From positions 206,495 through 270,494 of the forward strand of contig CAMAQH010000003.1 in the NCBI GenBank assembly GCA_945860295.1: a stretch of 64,000 nucleotides of DNA, read 5' to 3'. Both the position numbers and the translations under genes were made by a program. A model generated the notes under the pieces. It was not told the DNA's origin, did not search any database, and saw only the letters and a list, made by a program, of their open reading frames with translations. This document shows positions 9,003-17,984 of this stretch, one piece after another; position 1 is the first letter of the stretch, and every line of letters starts with the position of its first letter. Source of the DNA: Prosthecobacter debontii. Its GTDB lineage: Bacteria > Verrucomicrobiota > Verrucomicrobiia > Verrucomicrobiales > Verrucomicrobiaceae.

Positions 9003-9101
9003 GTCTGAGAGATAGCGGGCGCATCATTACCCACAAAGAAGCGTCTGAGCAGCAAAGATTTGTCCCCCGCATTGTCATCATTGCCTCATTTTCTGCCAGT
9101 C

Positions 9102-10418
9102 TCAGGATGGTGAACCTGGGCAATTTTGCCGGACCCAGGCTAGAGCCTCCTCCTTGGTGGTGATCACGCCTTCGAGCTGAGCGTTTTGCACCTCGGTCAG
9201 GATGACGCCGAGCGTCTTCCCAGCTTGCCAGCCGAGCGCCATGAGATCGCGACCATTGAGCAGGGGCTGAGGGATCAGCGGCTCGGTGGAGAACTCTTCG
9301 GCTTTGGCCTGCATGAACTCATAGTTATCCAGCAGACCATTGGAACCCAGGCAATCGACACGATGCAGCGCCAGTTCATCCGACCAAGTCGGGCGGGCCA
9401 TCATGCGCTTGAGCGTGCTCTTCTTCATCTTCTTCACGTCCTTGAAGACCATGTGATGCTCCACCGAGACCTGCGTGGGTTCGATGACGTCGTTCGGGAA
9501 TTTGAGTCGGCGTAAAATGTCTCCCGTCATCTCGGCCCCGAGCTTGTCGTGACCGTTAAAGCGGATGCGGCCCGTTTCATCGACGGTAAAAGTCGCCGGC
9601 TTGGCGATGTCATGCAGCAGCACGCTGAGCACGAGAGGCAGCGAGACTTGCTCCGGCAGCAGGCTGAGCATGAGTCGTGTGTGGATGAAGACATCTCCTT
9701 CCGGGTGCCACTGCGGCGGCTGCTCCACACCTTTGAGCACGAGGATCTCTGGCAGCACCTGCGCCATGAGGCCGCTGTCCATCAGCAGATCAAAGCCACG
9801 CACGCGATTGGAATGCAGGAAAATTTTGATCAGCTCATCACGGATGCGCTCGGCGCTCACCGATTGGATCGAAGCAGCGTGCTCGCACACCGCACGCCAC
9901 GTTTCCGGCTCGATTTCAAAGCCAAGCGTGGTGGCAAAACGTACCGCACGCAGCAGGCGCAGCTTGTCTTCATCGAATCGCTTCGAGGGATCACCGATCG
10001 CCCGCAACACGCGCTTTTCTAAATCAGCCTGACCACCGACATAATCAATGATGCTTCCTGCAATGGGATCGCGAAACAGCCCGTTCACCGTGAAGTCACG
10101 ACGCTGCGCATCTTCTTCTGCGGTGGAAAAAGTCACGCTCTCAGGATGACGGCCATCTTTGTAGCTGCCATCCGTGCGGAAGGTCGCCACCTCGACGTGC
10201 TCATCACCCTGGCGGACAATCACCACTCCGAAGTGAGCACCCACTGTCAGCGCACCTGGGAACAAAGCGATCACCTGCTGCGGTGTCGCGCTCGTGGCTA
10301 CATCATAGTCCTTCGGCTCGCGGCCCAGCAGATAATCACGCACGCAGCCACCTGCGAGCAGGGCCTCATGGCCTGACTGGCGGAGCTTTTGAATGATCTG
10401 AATGGCGGCAGCGAGCAT
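9102..10418 (-). CDS. CCA tRNA nucleotidyltransferase / poly(A) polymerase family protein with HD domain
   Basis: A 438-residue class II nucleotidyltransferase. GGCVRD (23-28) and the carboxylates in KDYDV (Asp37, Asp39) are the catalytic head; RRDFTVNGLF and GDPSKRFDEDKLRLLRAVRF are typical of bacterial CCA-adding enzymes and poly(A) polymerases. A C-terminal HD phosphohydrolase domain is present (LLHDIAKP, later EHHMVF). The first two groups cannot be separated with certainty by eye. Since two of the three tRNAs here encode CCA and one (tRNA-Leu) does not, a CCA-adding role is needed. A frame extension to 10466 exists, but the ATG at 10418 fits the family N-terminus. Confidence 0.85.
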   Translation of the reverse strand: MLAAAIQIIQKLRQSGHEALLAGGCVRDYLLGREPKDYDVATSATPQQVIALFPGALTVGAHFGVVIVRQGDEHVEVATFRTDGSYKDGRHPESVTFSTAEEDAQRRDFTVNGLFRDPIAGSIIDYVGGQADLEKRVLRAIGDPSKRFDEDKLRLLRAVRFATTLGFEIEPETWRAVCEHAASIQSVSAERIRDELIKIFLHSNRVRGFDLLMDSGLMAQVLPEILVLKGVEQPPQWHPEGDVFIHTRLMLSLLPEQVSLPLVLSVLLHDIAKPATFTVDETGRIRFNGHDKLGAEMTGDILRRLKFPNDVIEPTQVSVEHHMVFKDVKKMKKSTLKRMMARPTWSDELALHRVDCLGSNGLLDNYEFMQAKAEEFSTEPLIPQPLLNGRDLMALGWQAGKTLGVILTEVQNAQLEGVITTKEEALAWVRQNCPGSPS

Positions 10419-10525
10419 GGTCGTAGGATGACGATATACCCGAGTCCGCTTTCCGAAAGGCTGCAACTGAGAAACGAAAAGAGACGAGGACCTTTGGCTT
10501 CTCGCAGATTCAGTTAACTTGTCTT

Positions 10526-10605
10526 CATCGTTCTACCCCACATCGTTTTACCAATCCGACTCCGCCGAGGCGAGTAACGGTAGGATGATGAAGGGTAAAA
10601 TGATG
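10526..10605. repeat. Intergenic palindromic repeat built from a 12-bp unit (GGTARRAYGATG)
   Basis: The gap between the nucleotidyltransferase and the heme dehydrogenase contains four copies of one 12-mer. Two are inverted, CATCGTTCTACC (10526-10537) and CATCGTTTTACC (10541-10552). Two are direct, GGTAGGATGATG (10579-10590) and GGTAAAATGATG (10594-10605). Within each arm the copies are 15 bp apart, so the whole forms a large imperfect palindrome. A related element lies at 28817-28879. The rest of the gap to 10682 shows nothing else. Confidence 0.7.
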
Positions 10606-10682
10606 GGAGCATGCTAAAGATCTGCATCGGAGGACGCACTGGGCCATGAAAGGAATGTGCGGGGGAACGTGATCTTGTTTTC

Positions 10683-13586
10683 ATGAAGCTGCTTCTTCCC
10701 CTCCTGATCCTCATCACTGGCATCGCTCAAGCGCAGATGGCGAACCAGCCACCGATGCCACAGTGGATCGGGGTTTCGACGGAAGCTGAGGTGGGAATCG
10801 AGACGCGCTTTGAATCCCAAGGGCGGCTGCTGAAGGCGATCCTGCTACTGGCCTGCGGGACGAACACGGAAGTGCAGTTGAACGGCAAAATCTTGCGCAA
10901 GGTGATAGCGACGAAGGATCAGCCTGCGGTGAGCCTGGATCTCACGGCGCAGATCACTCCGGGAACGAATGTGCTGCGACTGAAAGCGGTGAAGCCACGC
11001 ATTGCAGCACTGCTGGAACTCAATGGTGATCTGGCGCAATTGCGGTGGATTGCGAGTGATGAGACGTGGACTTCACCTGATGGCAAAGTGGTCATACTCG
11101 GTGCGGTGGATGCTGATCCGGCGGCGAACCCTTTCGATTTGAAGAAGACCTTTGATGCCTACAACTCATGGCAGCTTGCGAAGCCTGGCGCACAGAGTCA
11201 GGCGACTGATCCGGCGAGCTTCACGCTGCCACCGGGATTCAAGGCGGAGTTGATCCGCTCGGCCCAGCCGAACGAGGACTCGTGGGTGGCGCTGGCCTTT
11301 GATCCTCAGGGACGTGTCACACTGGCGAAGGAGAAGAAGGGCCTGCTAAGACTCGACCCAAAGGACGGCTCAATGCGCGAGATCGAAAGCACGCTACTGG
11401 AGTGTCGCGGACTGCTGTATGCGCATGGCGTTCTTTATGCGAACGCGAACAACAGCAAAGGCCTCTACCGGCTGCGTGATGCGGATGGCGACGGAGTCTT
11501 TGAAGACAAGCACGAACTCATGCACACGGAAGGCGGTGTGGGGCATGGGCGCAATCACATCAAGCTCGGGCCGGATGGGCGGATCTGGGTGGCACACGGC
11601 AACAATGTGCTGCTGCCGAGTCCGCTCGCTGAGAATTCGCCACTGCGGAACTATGCGAACGATCAAGCCGTGCTGAACCCATGGGATGGCAGCATGTTTG
11701 ACGGCAACGTGGAACTGCCTGCGGGGCATGTCGTCGCTTATGATCCTACAGATGATCGCACTGAGTTGGTCGCGGGTGGCTTACGCAACCCGCTGGACAT
11801 CGCCTTCAATCGCGAGGGCGAGCTGTTCACTTTCGACGCCGACATGGAGCGCGATGTGGGCACTTCATGGTACATGCCGACGCGCGTACTGCATGTGGTG
11901 CCGGGCGCGGACTTCGGCTGGCGTCGCGGCACGGGGCGTTATCCGTCGTGGTATGTGGATACGCCACCAAGCGTGGTGGACATCGGCCTGTCATCGCCCA
12001 CCGGCATCTGTTTTGGCTATGGCGCGAAGTTTCCGAAAAAGTATGAAGAGGCGCTGTTCATCCTCGACTGGAGTTATGGGCGAATCATCGCGGTGCATCT
12101 GAATGCGAAAGGCGCGAGCTACACGGGCACGCAGGAGACTTTTGTTTCGGGTCGTCCACTGAATGTCACGGATGCGTGCGTGGGGCCGGATGGAGCGCTG
12201 TGGTTCACGACGGGCGGTCGCGGTACGCAGAGTGGATTATATCGGGTGGTGTGGGAGGGGGAGAGCGGTCAAATGAGTCAAGACGAGGGTCAAGAGGTCA
12301 AGAAGCTGAGGGCGCTGCGGCATAAACTGGAGGCGCTGCATGGCGGTATCGCAGTCGAAAAGCGTGACGCAGCGTGGAAGCTGATTTTCGTGAATCTTGA
12401 TCATACTGACAGGCACATTCGATATGCAGCACGCGTGGCTTTGGAACAGTTGCCGATGGCGTTTTGGCAAGGGCGTATCACGAAGGCTGACTCTGTCTGG
12501 CAGCGGATTCTCGGGCAGTTGGCGGGCGTGCGTAGCGGTCAAAAATGGGACCCATGGGACCTATACGGCTTATGGGACCTATCTGCCTGGAAGGCGATGG
12601 ATGATGAGCAGCGTTTGGCGAACCTTCGCACGCTGAGCGTGACGCTGGCGCGACTCGGCGATCCGGCGGATAAGCAGCAACTTCTCGCATGGTTAGAGCC
12701 GCTCTATCCCGCGACCACACGCGAGATGAATCAAGAACTCTGCCGCCTGCTCATTCGTCTCGGCTCCAACCAGGTGCTAGAGAAGACGCTGCCGATGCTG
12801 CGTAACGCGACGGCGAGTGAGGACCTCGTTTTTTATCCTCTACATCTGCGTTATCTCAAAGAGGGCTGGTCGCTGGAGGCAAAGCGCATCGTCTTCGAGG
12901 CACTGAACCGAGCTGAGAAGCTGAATGGAGCCAGCACTTATTTCAAAAGCATCTCGGATACGCGCGGTGAACTGGCGGCGGCGCTTTCGACTGAGGAGAT
13001 GTCAAAACTTGCCGAGGTGATTCATCCGCCGAAGCCTGCCGCGCTTTCACCTCATGCAATGCCTGGGCACACCTTCCGCGTCTGGAAGTTGGAGGACCTC
13101 GAATCACGACTGACCGAGGTGAGCAAAGGACGTTCGTTTGAAAAAGGCAAGGCAGCAGCGATCAGCACGCAGTGTGTCTTCTGCCACACGATGAGCACTG
13201 ATCGGTCACTGCCAGCGGGTTTGTTTGGCCCGGAACTGGTGCAGGTATCCGCACGTTTTGGGCGGCGTGACTTGCTGGATCACATCCTCAATCCATCGAA
13301 GATCGTGGATGAAAAATTTCGCTTCGTGACGATCAAGCGCACGGATGGCACAACCGTCATGGGCAGCCTGGAGAGCGAGGACGATGAGCGTGTGATCTTG
13401 AAGCCAAACCCGCTTTCACCCGAAACAGTGGAGATCGGCAAGAGCTTGATTCGTGAGCGCTCAGTTTCGGCCATTTCCCCCATGCCCGCAGGTTTGCTTA
13501 ATGCCCTGAAGGCTGAGCAAATTCTGGATCTGCTGGCCTTCATCGAGGCGGGTGGTGACGCGAAGAAGGCGAACTTCAAGCCTTGA
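10683..13586 (+). CDS. PVC-type heme-binding membrane-bound dehydrogenase with HEAT-like region and C-terminal cytochrome c motif
   Basis: A 967-residue secreted protein. The signal peptide covers residues 1-17 (LLLPLLILITGIAQAQ). A beta-propeller, PQQ/glucose-dehydrogenase-like region follows (PPGFKAELI, GRNHIKLGPDGRIW, LRNPLDIAFN, PGADFGWRRGTG). An alpha-helical HEAT-like section lies at about 540-790. A class I cytochrome c site CVFCH begins at residue 831, in the order usual for PVC heme-binding proteins. It is presumed to pass electrons from an oxidised sugar-like substrate to a periplasmic chain. Two low-complexity segments interrupt it in frame (residues about 527-543 and 620-636), both encoded by short DNA repeats. 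Confidence 0.9.
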   Translation: MKLLLPLLILITGIAQAQMANQPPMPQWIGVSTEAEVGIETRFESQGRLLKAILLLACGTNTEVQLNGKILRKVIATKDQPAVSLDLTAQITPGTNVLRLKAVKPRIAALLELNGDLAQLRWIASDETWTSPDGKVVILGAVDADPAANPFDLKKTFDAYNSWQLAKPGAQSQATDPASFTLPPGFKAELIRSAQPNEDSWVALAFDPQGRVTLAKEKKGLLRLDPKDGSMREIESTLLECRGLLYAHGVLYANANNSKGLYRLRDADGDGVFEDKHELMHTEGGVGHGRNHIKLGPDGRIWVAHGNNVLLPSPLAENSPLRNYANDQAVLNPWDGSMFDGNVELPAGHVVAYDPTDDRTELVAGGLRNPLDIAFNREGELFTFDADMERDVGTSWYMPTRVLHVVPGADFGWRRGTGRYPSWYVDTPPSVVDIGLSSPTGICFGYGAKFPKKYEEALFILDWSYGRIIAVHLNAKGASYTGTQETFVSGRPLNVTDACVGPDGALWFTTGGRGTQSGLYRVVWEGESGQMSQDEGQEVKKLRALRHKLEALHGGIAVEKRDAAWKLIFVNLDHTDRHIRYAARVALEQLPMAFWQGRITKADSVWQRILGQLAGVRSGQKWDPWDLYGLWDLSAWKAMDDEQRLANLRTLSVTLARLGDPADKQQLLAWLEPLYPATTREMNQELCRLLIRLGSNQVLEKTLPMLRNATASEDLVFYPLHLRYLKEGWSLEAKRIVFEALNRAEKLNGASTYFKSISDTRGELAAALSTEEMSKLAEVIHPPKPAALSPHAMPGHTFRVWKLEDLESRLTEVSKGRSFEKGKAAAISTQCVFCHTMSTDRSLPAGLFGPELVQVSARFGRRDLLDHILNPSKIVDEKFRFVTIKRTDGTTVMGSLESEDDERVILKPNPLSPETVEIGKSLIRERSVSAISPMPAGLLNALKAEQILDLLAFIEAGGDAKKANFKP
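12262..12309 (+). repeat. GTCAA-rich short repeat inside the heme dehydrogenase gene
   Basis: GGTCAAATGAGTCAAGACGA is followed by GGGTCAAGAGGTCAAGAAG, so GTCAA occurs four times in about 35 bp. It encodes a Gln/Lys-rich patch (GQMSQDEGQEVKK) between the propeller and the helical region. The frame is kept. Confidence 0.55.
12540..12588 (+). repeat. Decayed 9-bp repeat (GGGACCTAT) inside the heme dehydrogenase gene
   Basis: After GGTCAAAAAT come GGGACCCAT, GGGACCTAT, a diverged unit ACGGCTTAT and GGGACCTAT, a 9-bp periodicity that keeps the frame. It encodes KWDPWDLYGLWDLSAW. Such Trp/Asp-rich patches are not expected in a HEAT-like region, so a simple-repeat expansion or insertion is the best reading. 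Confidence 0.6.
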
Positions 13587-13616
13587 GTTGAGACTTGATG
13601 AGAACGAGTTGATCCC

Positions 13617-14186
13617 GTGGAAAAAACGGAAGCCATCATCATCGGACGCACGCGTTACTCGGAGACGACGCTGATCGTCCACTGGTGCTGCCCGGAGATG
13701 GGATTGTTTCGGACGATTGCTAAAGGTGCGCTGCGACCGAAGTCGGCTTTTGCGGGGACGCTGGATCTTTTTGTGACTGCTGAGATCCGCTTTGCACGGG
13801 CCAAGAGTGGCGATCTACACACGCTGGCGGAGGCGCGCTGGACGAACCCGCGCCTCGGACTCCGTCAAAGTTATGGGCGGGTGTTGGCGGCGACTTATTT
13901 GGTGAAAATCATCGCCCTAGTCGTGGAGCCTCATGCGCCGATTCAGGCCATCTTCGAGTTACTGACCAAGGCACTGAACTATCTCAACGACCACGACCCG
14001 AGCGGGGCATTCGTCGAGCGTTTTGAGCTGAGGCTGGCAGAGGATCTGGGGCTGGTGGGTGAGGGCATTTCAGCCGTGGGCGAGTCCGCGCGCGCCATCG
14101 AAGAGAGCTTTCACCGTCGCCTGCCTGTGCAGCGGCGACAGTTGCTTGAGTGGATCACCGAACACAGCGCCGTGGCACCGAATTGA
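13617..14186 (+). CDS. recO: DNA repair protein RecO
   Basis: A 189-residue RecO-like protein. It begins with the OB-fold typical of RecO (EAIIIGRTRYSETTLIVHWC, GLFRTIAKGALRPKSAFAG, LDLFVTAEI), followed by the helical domain. RecO loads RecA onto SSB-coated single-stranded DNA with RecF/RecR during gap repair. It is shorter than the usual 230-250 residues and lacks the Cys4 zinc finger found in many RecO proteins. The start is GTG at 13617, 30 bp after the heme dehydrogenase, with no better ATG. Confidence 0.8.
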   Translation: MEKTEAIIIGRTRYSETTLIVHWCCPEMGLFRTIAKGALRPKSAFAGTLDLFVTAEIRFARAKSGDLHTLAEARWTNPRLGLRQSYGRVLAATYLVKIIALVVEPHAPIQAIFELLTKALNYLNDHDPSGAFVERFELRLAEDLGLVGEGISAVGESARAIEESFHRRLPVQRRQLLEWITEHSAVAPN

Positions 14187-14260
14187 TCGAATGTTTTGCT
14201 TGATGCCTAGTGGGATGAGCCGCGAATATAATTTCCAACTTAACCCGCTCATTTTTCTCT

Positions 14261-15151
14261 GTGCCCGACAGCCAACCTAATAGCCTTTCCATGCCGGAAA
14301 ACCACGCCATCTCACTTCTGGCAGAGGGTAAACTTGATGAAGCCCTTGATGCTGCGAAAACTGACCTCAACGCATGGCGCCAGAAAGTCGAGGATGACGA
14401 AAGTCTATGGCCACAGACTTTCGCCACCCTGCAAGTGCTCGGTGATGTGCAGCGTGAGATGAGTGATGTCGGCGGTGCAGAGGCCAGTTACAATGAGGCG
14501 CTAGACATCGCCGGAAAGCACCCGATCAGCCAAATATTGACAGCTCGGATGCGCACGCAGCTCGCCACGCTGCTGGACTTCAGTCAGCGTGAGGCTTTGG
14601 CGGCTCCGCTCTATGAGCAGGCGATCACGGACTATGAATCCCTGACGCCGCCAGATGACCTCTCTGCTGCGCAGATCCGCAATAATTTGGCGATGATCTA
14701 CAAAGGTCTGGGCAAGTACGCTCTGGCCGAGCAGCACTACTTGCGCTCACTCGAGGTCTTGGAAATCAATATGGGGCGCGACTCTGAAGAGATGGCCTCC
14801 GTATACAACAATCTCGGCAGTCTCTACTACACCGCGGGTTTCCCAGATCAGGCCAAAGAGATGTTTGCGGAAGGATTGAGCATTCGCCTGAAAATCCTGG
14901 ATCTGGATCACCCTGATTTGGCGCAGTCGCTGTGCAACATCGCCACGGCTAAGCACGAGCTCGGTGAGAACACTGACGCGCTACTCGACTTTGAGCAAAG
15001 TCTGCGAATCCTAGAGTTGCACATCAAAGATGAGGCCAACAGCTACGAAGCCGTGGGTCGCGACTACATCTCACTCCTGGAAAATCTGGGGGACGAACGC
15101 AAAGCGACTGCCTTCAAGAAGCGGATGGAGAAAGTGCTCGCCAGCCTGTGA
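14261..15151 (+). CDS. Tetratricopeptide repeat protein
   Basis: A 296-residue, mostly helical protein with consecutive TPR units, for example LGDVQREMSDVGGAEASYNE, NLAMIYKGLGKYALAEQHYL, NNLGSLYYTAGFPDQAKEMF and CNIATAKHELGENTDALLDF. These fit kinesin-light-chain-like TPR arrays and indicate a protein-interaction scaffold. No signal peptide or membrane segment is present, so it is probably cytoplasmic. The frame can start at GTG 14261 or ATG 14291; neither has a clear Shine-Dalgarno sequence, so the N-terminus is uncertain by ten residues. The partner is unknown. Confidence 0.8.
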   Translation: MPDSQPNSLSMPENHAISLLAEGKLDEALDAAKTDLNAWRQKVEDDESLWPQTFATLQVLGDVQREMSDVGGAEASYNEALDIAGKHPISQILTARMRTQLATLLDFSQREALAAPLYEQAITDYESLTPPDDLSAAQIRNNLAMIYKGLGKYALAEQHYLRSLEVLEINMGRDSEEMASVYNNLGSLYYTAGFPDQAKEMFAEGLSIRLKILDLDHPDLAQSLCNIATAKHELGENTDALLDFEQSLRILELHIKDEANSYEAVGRDYISLLENLGDERKATAFKKRMEKVLASL

Positions 15152-15192
15152 TGCTGCTTTCTTTTGGTGGGCAGCCTTTCTAAAGGTGCTGC

Positions 15193-15966
15193 ATGTCCAC
15201 CGCCCGTATTTTTTGCCTCATCACATTGTTGTTCGTCGGCTGCGCTAAGCGTGATGTACTCATCATCGGCACCGACGCGACGTATCCACCGTTTGAATTT
15301 GTCGATGCGCAAGGCCGCATCTCTGGCGTCAGTGTCGCTATTGCTGAAGCGATAGGTAAAGAGCTGGGCAAGCCAGTGGAGTTCCGCAATCTGAACTTCG
15401 ATGGCCTGATCCCCGCGCTGCAAAGTGGGCAGATCGACCTCATCATTTCTTCACTCACCGCGAACGAACAGCGGCGGCAGTCAATTGATTTCTCAGAGCC
15501 CTATGTGAAGACCGGGCTGTCGATCCTCGCCGCTAAAGACTCGACGGTGATGTCGGCAAAAGATTTGAGCACTCCTGGGAGAAAGCTGGCGGTGCGACTC
15601 GCCACCACGGGTGAGCAGTGGTGCCGCAAAGAGCTGCCACAGGCGAAGCTCGTTGCCTTGGACACCGACGCAGCCTGCGTGCTGGAGGTCATCAACGGCA
15701 CCGTGGACGCCTGGGTCTATGATCAGGTCAGTGTCATGAATTACCATACCAAACACCCGGATCGCACTCGCGCGCTGCTGTCTCCTTTGCGCGAAGAGGT
15801 CTGGGCCGTCGGAGTCAAGAAAGGGCGTGACGATTTGAAATCCAAAGTGAATGCAGTCATCGCTCGAATGAAGCAGGAAGGTGCTTTTGCCAAACTCGCG
15901 AGTCATTTTTTATCCAAGGAGCGGGACATGATGAAGTCGCAAGGTCTGCCGTTTGTGTTTGAGTGA
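15193..15966 (+). CDS. Amino-acid ABC transporter substrate-binding lipoprotein (SBP family 3)
   Basis: A 257-residue solute-binding protein with a lipobox (LLFVGCAK; Cys17 would be lipidated). GTDATYPPFEFVDAQGRI, GVSVAIAEAIGKELGK, LNFDGLIPALQSGQIDLIIS and QSIDFSEPY are hallmarks of family 3 periplasmic binding proteins for polar amino acids. No permease or ATPase gene is adjacent, so it is an orphan receptor here; the transporter must lie elsewhere, or the protein has a sensing role. It is followed at once by the YggS-type gene. Confidence 0.88.
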   Translation: MSTARIFCLITLLFVGCAKRDVLIIGTDATYPPFEFVDAQGRISGVSVAIAEAIGKELGKPVEFRNLNFDGLIPALQSGQIDLIISSLTANEQRRQSIDFSEPYVKTGLSILAAKDSTVMSAKDLSTPGRKLAVRLATTGEQWCRKELPQAKLVALDTDAACVLEVINGTVDAWVYDQVSVMNYHTKHPDRTRALLSPLREEVWAVGVKKGRDDLKSKVNAVIARMKQEGAFAKLASHFLSKERDMMKSQGLPFVFE

Positions 15967-15974
15967 TTCCAACT

Positions 15975-16667
15975 ATGTCTGCCATCGCCGCCTGTCTTGA
16001 GAACATTCGTGAATGCATCCACGCCGCTGCCATTCGGTCAGGGCATGATGCTGCAGCCGTGGAGTTGCTGGCTGTTTCCAAGACACATCCCATCGAATCG
16101 ATTCAGCAAGCAATCGATGCGGGGCAGCTCGTTTTTGGTGAGAATCGCGTGCAGGAAATCCTGATCAAGCAGCCGCAACTGCCGAGCCATGTGCGCTGGC
16201 ATCTCATCGGCCCGCTGCAATCCAACAAGGTGCGCAAGGTGCTGCCGCTGGTGGAGATGATTCATGCGGTGGATAGCTTTGATATCGCAAAAGACATCAA
16301 TCGAATCGGCGGCGAACTCGGGTTGCGGCCACGTGTGCTAATCGAGATCAATCTGGGCACCGAGTCCTCGAAACATGGATTCAATCCAACGACGATCCGT
16401 GAGCAATGGGCGCCACTCTGCGCGCTGGATAAACTCAATATTCAGGGGGTGATGTGCATCCCGCCGTTTGATCCATTGCCAGAAAAAACACGGCCTTACT
16501 TTGTCATGCTGCGCGAGCTGCGTGATGAACTTGAAAAGCGCGGTGGTGCGCCTTTGCCACAGCTTTCCATGGGCATGAGCCACGACTATGAAGTGGCTAT
16601 TGAAGAAGGTGCCACGATCGTGCGTGTCGGCAGTGCGATCTTTGGAAGTCGGGCGGCCAAAGCGTGA
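15975..16667 (+). CDS. YggS-family pyridoxal-phosphate homeostasis protein
   Basis: A 230-residue fold-type III PLP-binding protein (YggS/PROSC). LLAVSKTHPIESIQQAIDAG contains the PLP-binding Lys. FGENRVQEI, WHLIGPLQSNK, VLIEINLGTESSKHGF and the C-terminal SMGMSHDYEVAIEEG with VRVGSAIFG complete the family pattern. It buffers free PLP and affects amino-acid and keto-acid balance rather than catalysing a reaction. The ATG at 15975 is chosen over a GTG at 15963 that overlaps the previous stop. It is probably co-transcribed with the binding protein. Confidence 0.92.
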   Translation: MSAIAACLENIRECIHAAAIRSGHDAAAVELLAVSKTHPIESIQQAIDAGQLVFGENRVQEILIKQPQLPSHVRWHLIGPLQSNKVRKVLPLVEMIHAVDSFDIAKDINRIGGELGLRPRVLIEINLGTESSKHGFNPTTIREQWAPLCALDKLNIQGVMCIPPFDPLPEKTRPYFVMLRELRDELEKRGGAPLPQLSMGMSHDYEVAIEEGATIVRVGSAIFGSRAAKA

Positions 16668-16719
16668 GGTCACGGAGTGCGGCCATCTTGGCCTCGTCCT
16701 AACTTCATCTTGCATGTAT

Positions 16720-16736
16720 GAGGGCTAGAAGCCCTC
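16720..16736. repeat. REP-like hairpin GAGGGCT-AGA-AGCCCTC at the folP 3' end
   Basis: A perfect 7-bp stem with a 3-nt loop AGA, followed by ACTCCTTGA. The core GGCTAGAAGCC plus CACTCCTTGA recurs inside the gene at 44873-47833. On the minus strand this element supplies the TGA stop of folP (16735-16737). It might also act as a bidirectional terminator between the convergent genes, but there is no T-run. Confidence 0.6.
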
Positions 16737-17574
16737 ACTCCTTGATTGCTTCCGTCATGCGCATGGCTTGGACGTTTGGCTTCACGTCATGCACGCGCAC
16801 CAGCCGTGCGCCGAGTGCGCGCGCGTGGGCCGTGAGTGCCACGGTGGGCCAGTCGCGGTCATTGATTTCATCTGAGCCGACGAGTTTTGCGATCATGCTC
16901 TTTCGGGAAACTCCGACGAGCAGTGGGCGACCTGCGTTGGCTAACTTTGGCAGCGCGCGCATGAGTGCCACATTGTGATCGAGTGTCTTGCCGAAACCAA
17001 AACCTGGATCGAGCACCACGCGCGCGGGACTGATCCCTTCACGCTCCAAGGCGCGCAGACGATTTTCAAAGTAATGCTGCACGTCCTGCACGACATCCGC
17101 ATACTGAGCCTGCTGCTGCATGGTGCGCGGCGTGCCGATCATGTGCATGATCACGAGACCAGCATCACAAGCAGAGGCGACTCGTGACATGGCGGGATCA
17201 CCGCGCAGACCGGTCACATCATTGATGATGTCCGCCCCTGCATCCAAAGCAGCACGGGCGACGGCGGCTTTCATGGTGTCGATGGAGATGAGCGTCTTTG
17301 TCGCGGAGCGCACGGCGCGTATGACGGGAAGCACGCGGCGCAGCTCCTCGGCCCCCTCCACCGGCTCGGCACCGGGGCGGGTGGATTCACCGCCGATGTC
17401 CAGGATGTCGGCGCCCTCGGCCACCAGTTTCAAGGCGTGCTCGACAGCACGGCCCGTGTCAAGAAAACGGCCACCATCGGAAAAGGAGTCTGGCGTCACA
17501 TTGACGATGCCCATGACCATGCCGCGCGTGGTGAGATCGTGATCGGTGTCATGGATGCGCCAGAAGAAATTCAT
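16735..17574 (-). CDS. folP: Dihydropteroate synthase
   Basis: A 279-residue TIM-barrel enzyme that condenses 6-hydroxymethyl-dihydropterin pyrophosphate with p-aminobenzoate in folate synthesis. MGIVNVTPDSFSDGG (about 21-35) is the pterin-binding signature; LDIGGESTRPGAEPV, DIINDVTGL, LDPGFGFGKTLDHN and LVGVSRKSMI are the other conserved loops. Length is typical. It converges with the YggS-type gene, and its last codons abut a REP-like hairpin. No other folate gene is nearby. Confidence 0.95.
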   Translation of the reverse strand: MNFFWRIHDTDHDLTTRGMVMGIVNVTPDSFSDGGRFLDTGRAVEHALKLVAEGADILDIGGESTRPGAEPVEGAEELRRVLPVIRAVRSATKTLISIDTMKAAVARAALDAGADIINDVTGLRGDPAMSRVASACDAGLVIMHMIGTPRTMQQQAQYADVVQDVQHYFENRLRALEREGISPARVVLDPGFGFGKTLDHNVALMRALPKLANAGRPLLVGVSRKSMIAKLVGSDEINDRDWPTVALTAHARALGARLVRVHDVKPNVQAMRMTEAIKE

Positions 17575-17984
17575 ATCGGCATTTCAAAGCAGTCCGCCCA
17601 GGAAGTAAAGCCCGCCCTCAAGGCACGAGGAAGAAGCCGTGGAAGGGCGGCAAGAGAGACTCTTTCGAGAGATCGGTCTTCGTGTCGTCATCCTGACGCG
17701 TCCAGATGGCGGCGTCATCGGTCTGTAGGAAGAAGAGGCTTTCGTAGCCTGTGGCATCCGCCTCGGAGTCAGCTTTCGGCTGGCGGCGCTGGCGCTATTC
17801 GCAGCACGGAAGCCATTGGTCACGGTAAGACCGGCTTCCACTGGCGATTGTGCAAGAGACAGCCCGGTGCTGATGAAGTGGTTGCCGGGTTCAGGCTTCA
17901 GCGGTGCGGCAGCAGCCATTTGACCAACAAGGAGCAGGCTGACTTCAGCGCTGCGCGAACAACTCGCCGAACTCATCGGCAGAG
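17575..17984. other. Stretch without a convincing gene, probably degenerate
   Basis: All six frames are broken or of odd composition. A minus-strand frame contains GNHFISTGLSLAQSPVEAGL and VTNGFRAANS, which look like a protein fragment, but it has no supportable start or end and its remainder is Ser/Arg-rich noise. Together with the short gene that follows, it looks like the wreck of a larger structural gene. Confidence 0.4.
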
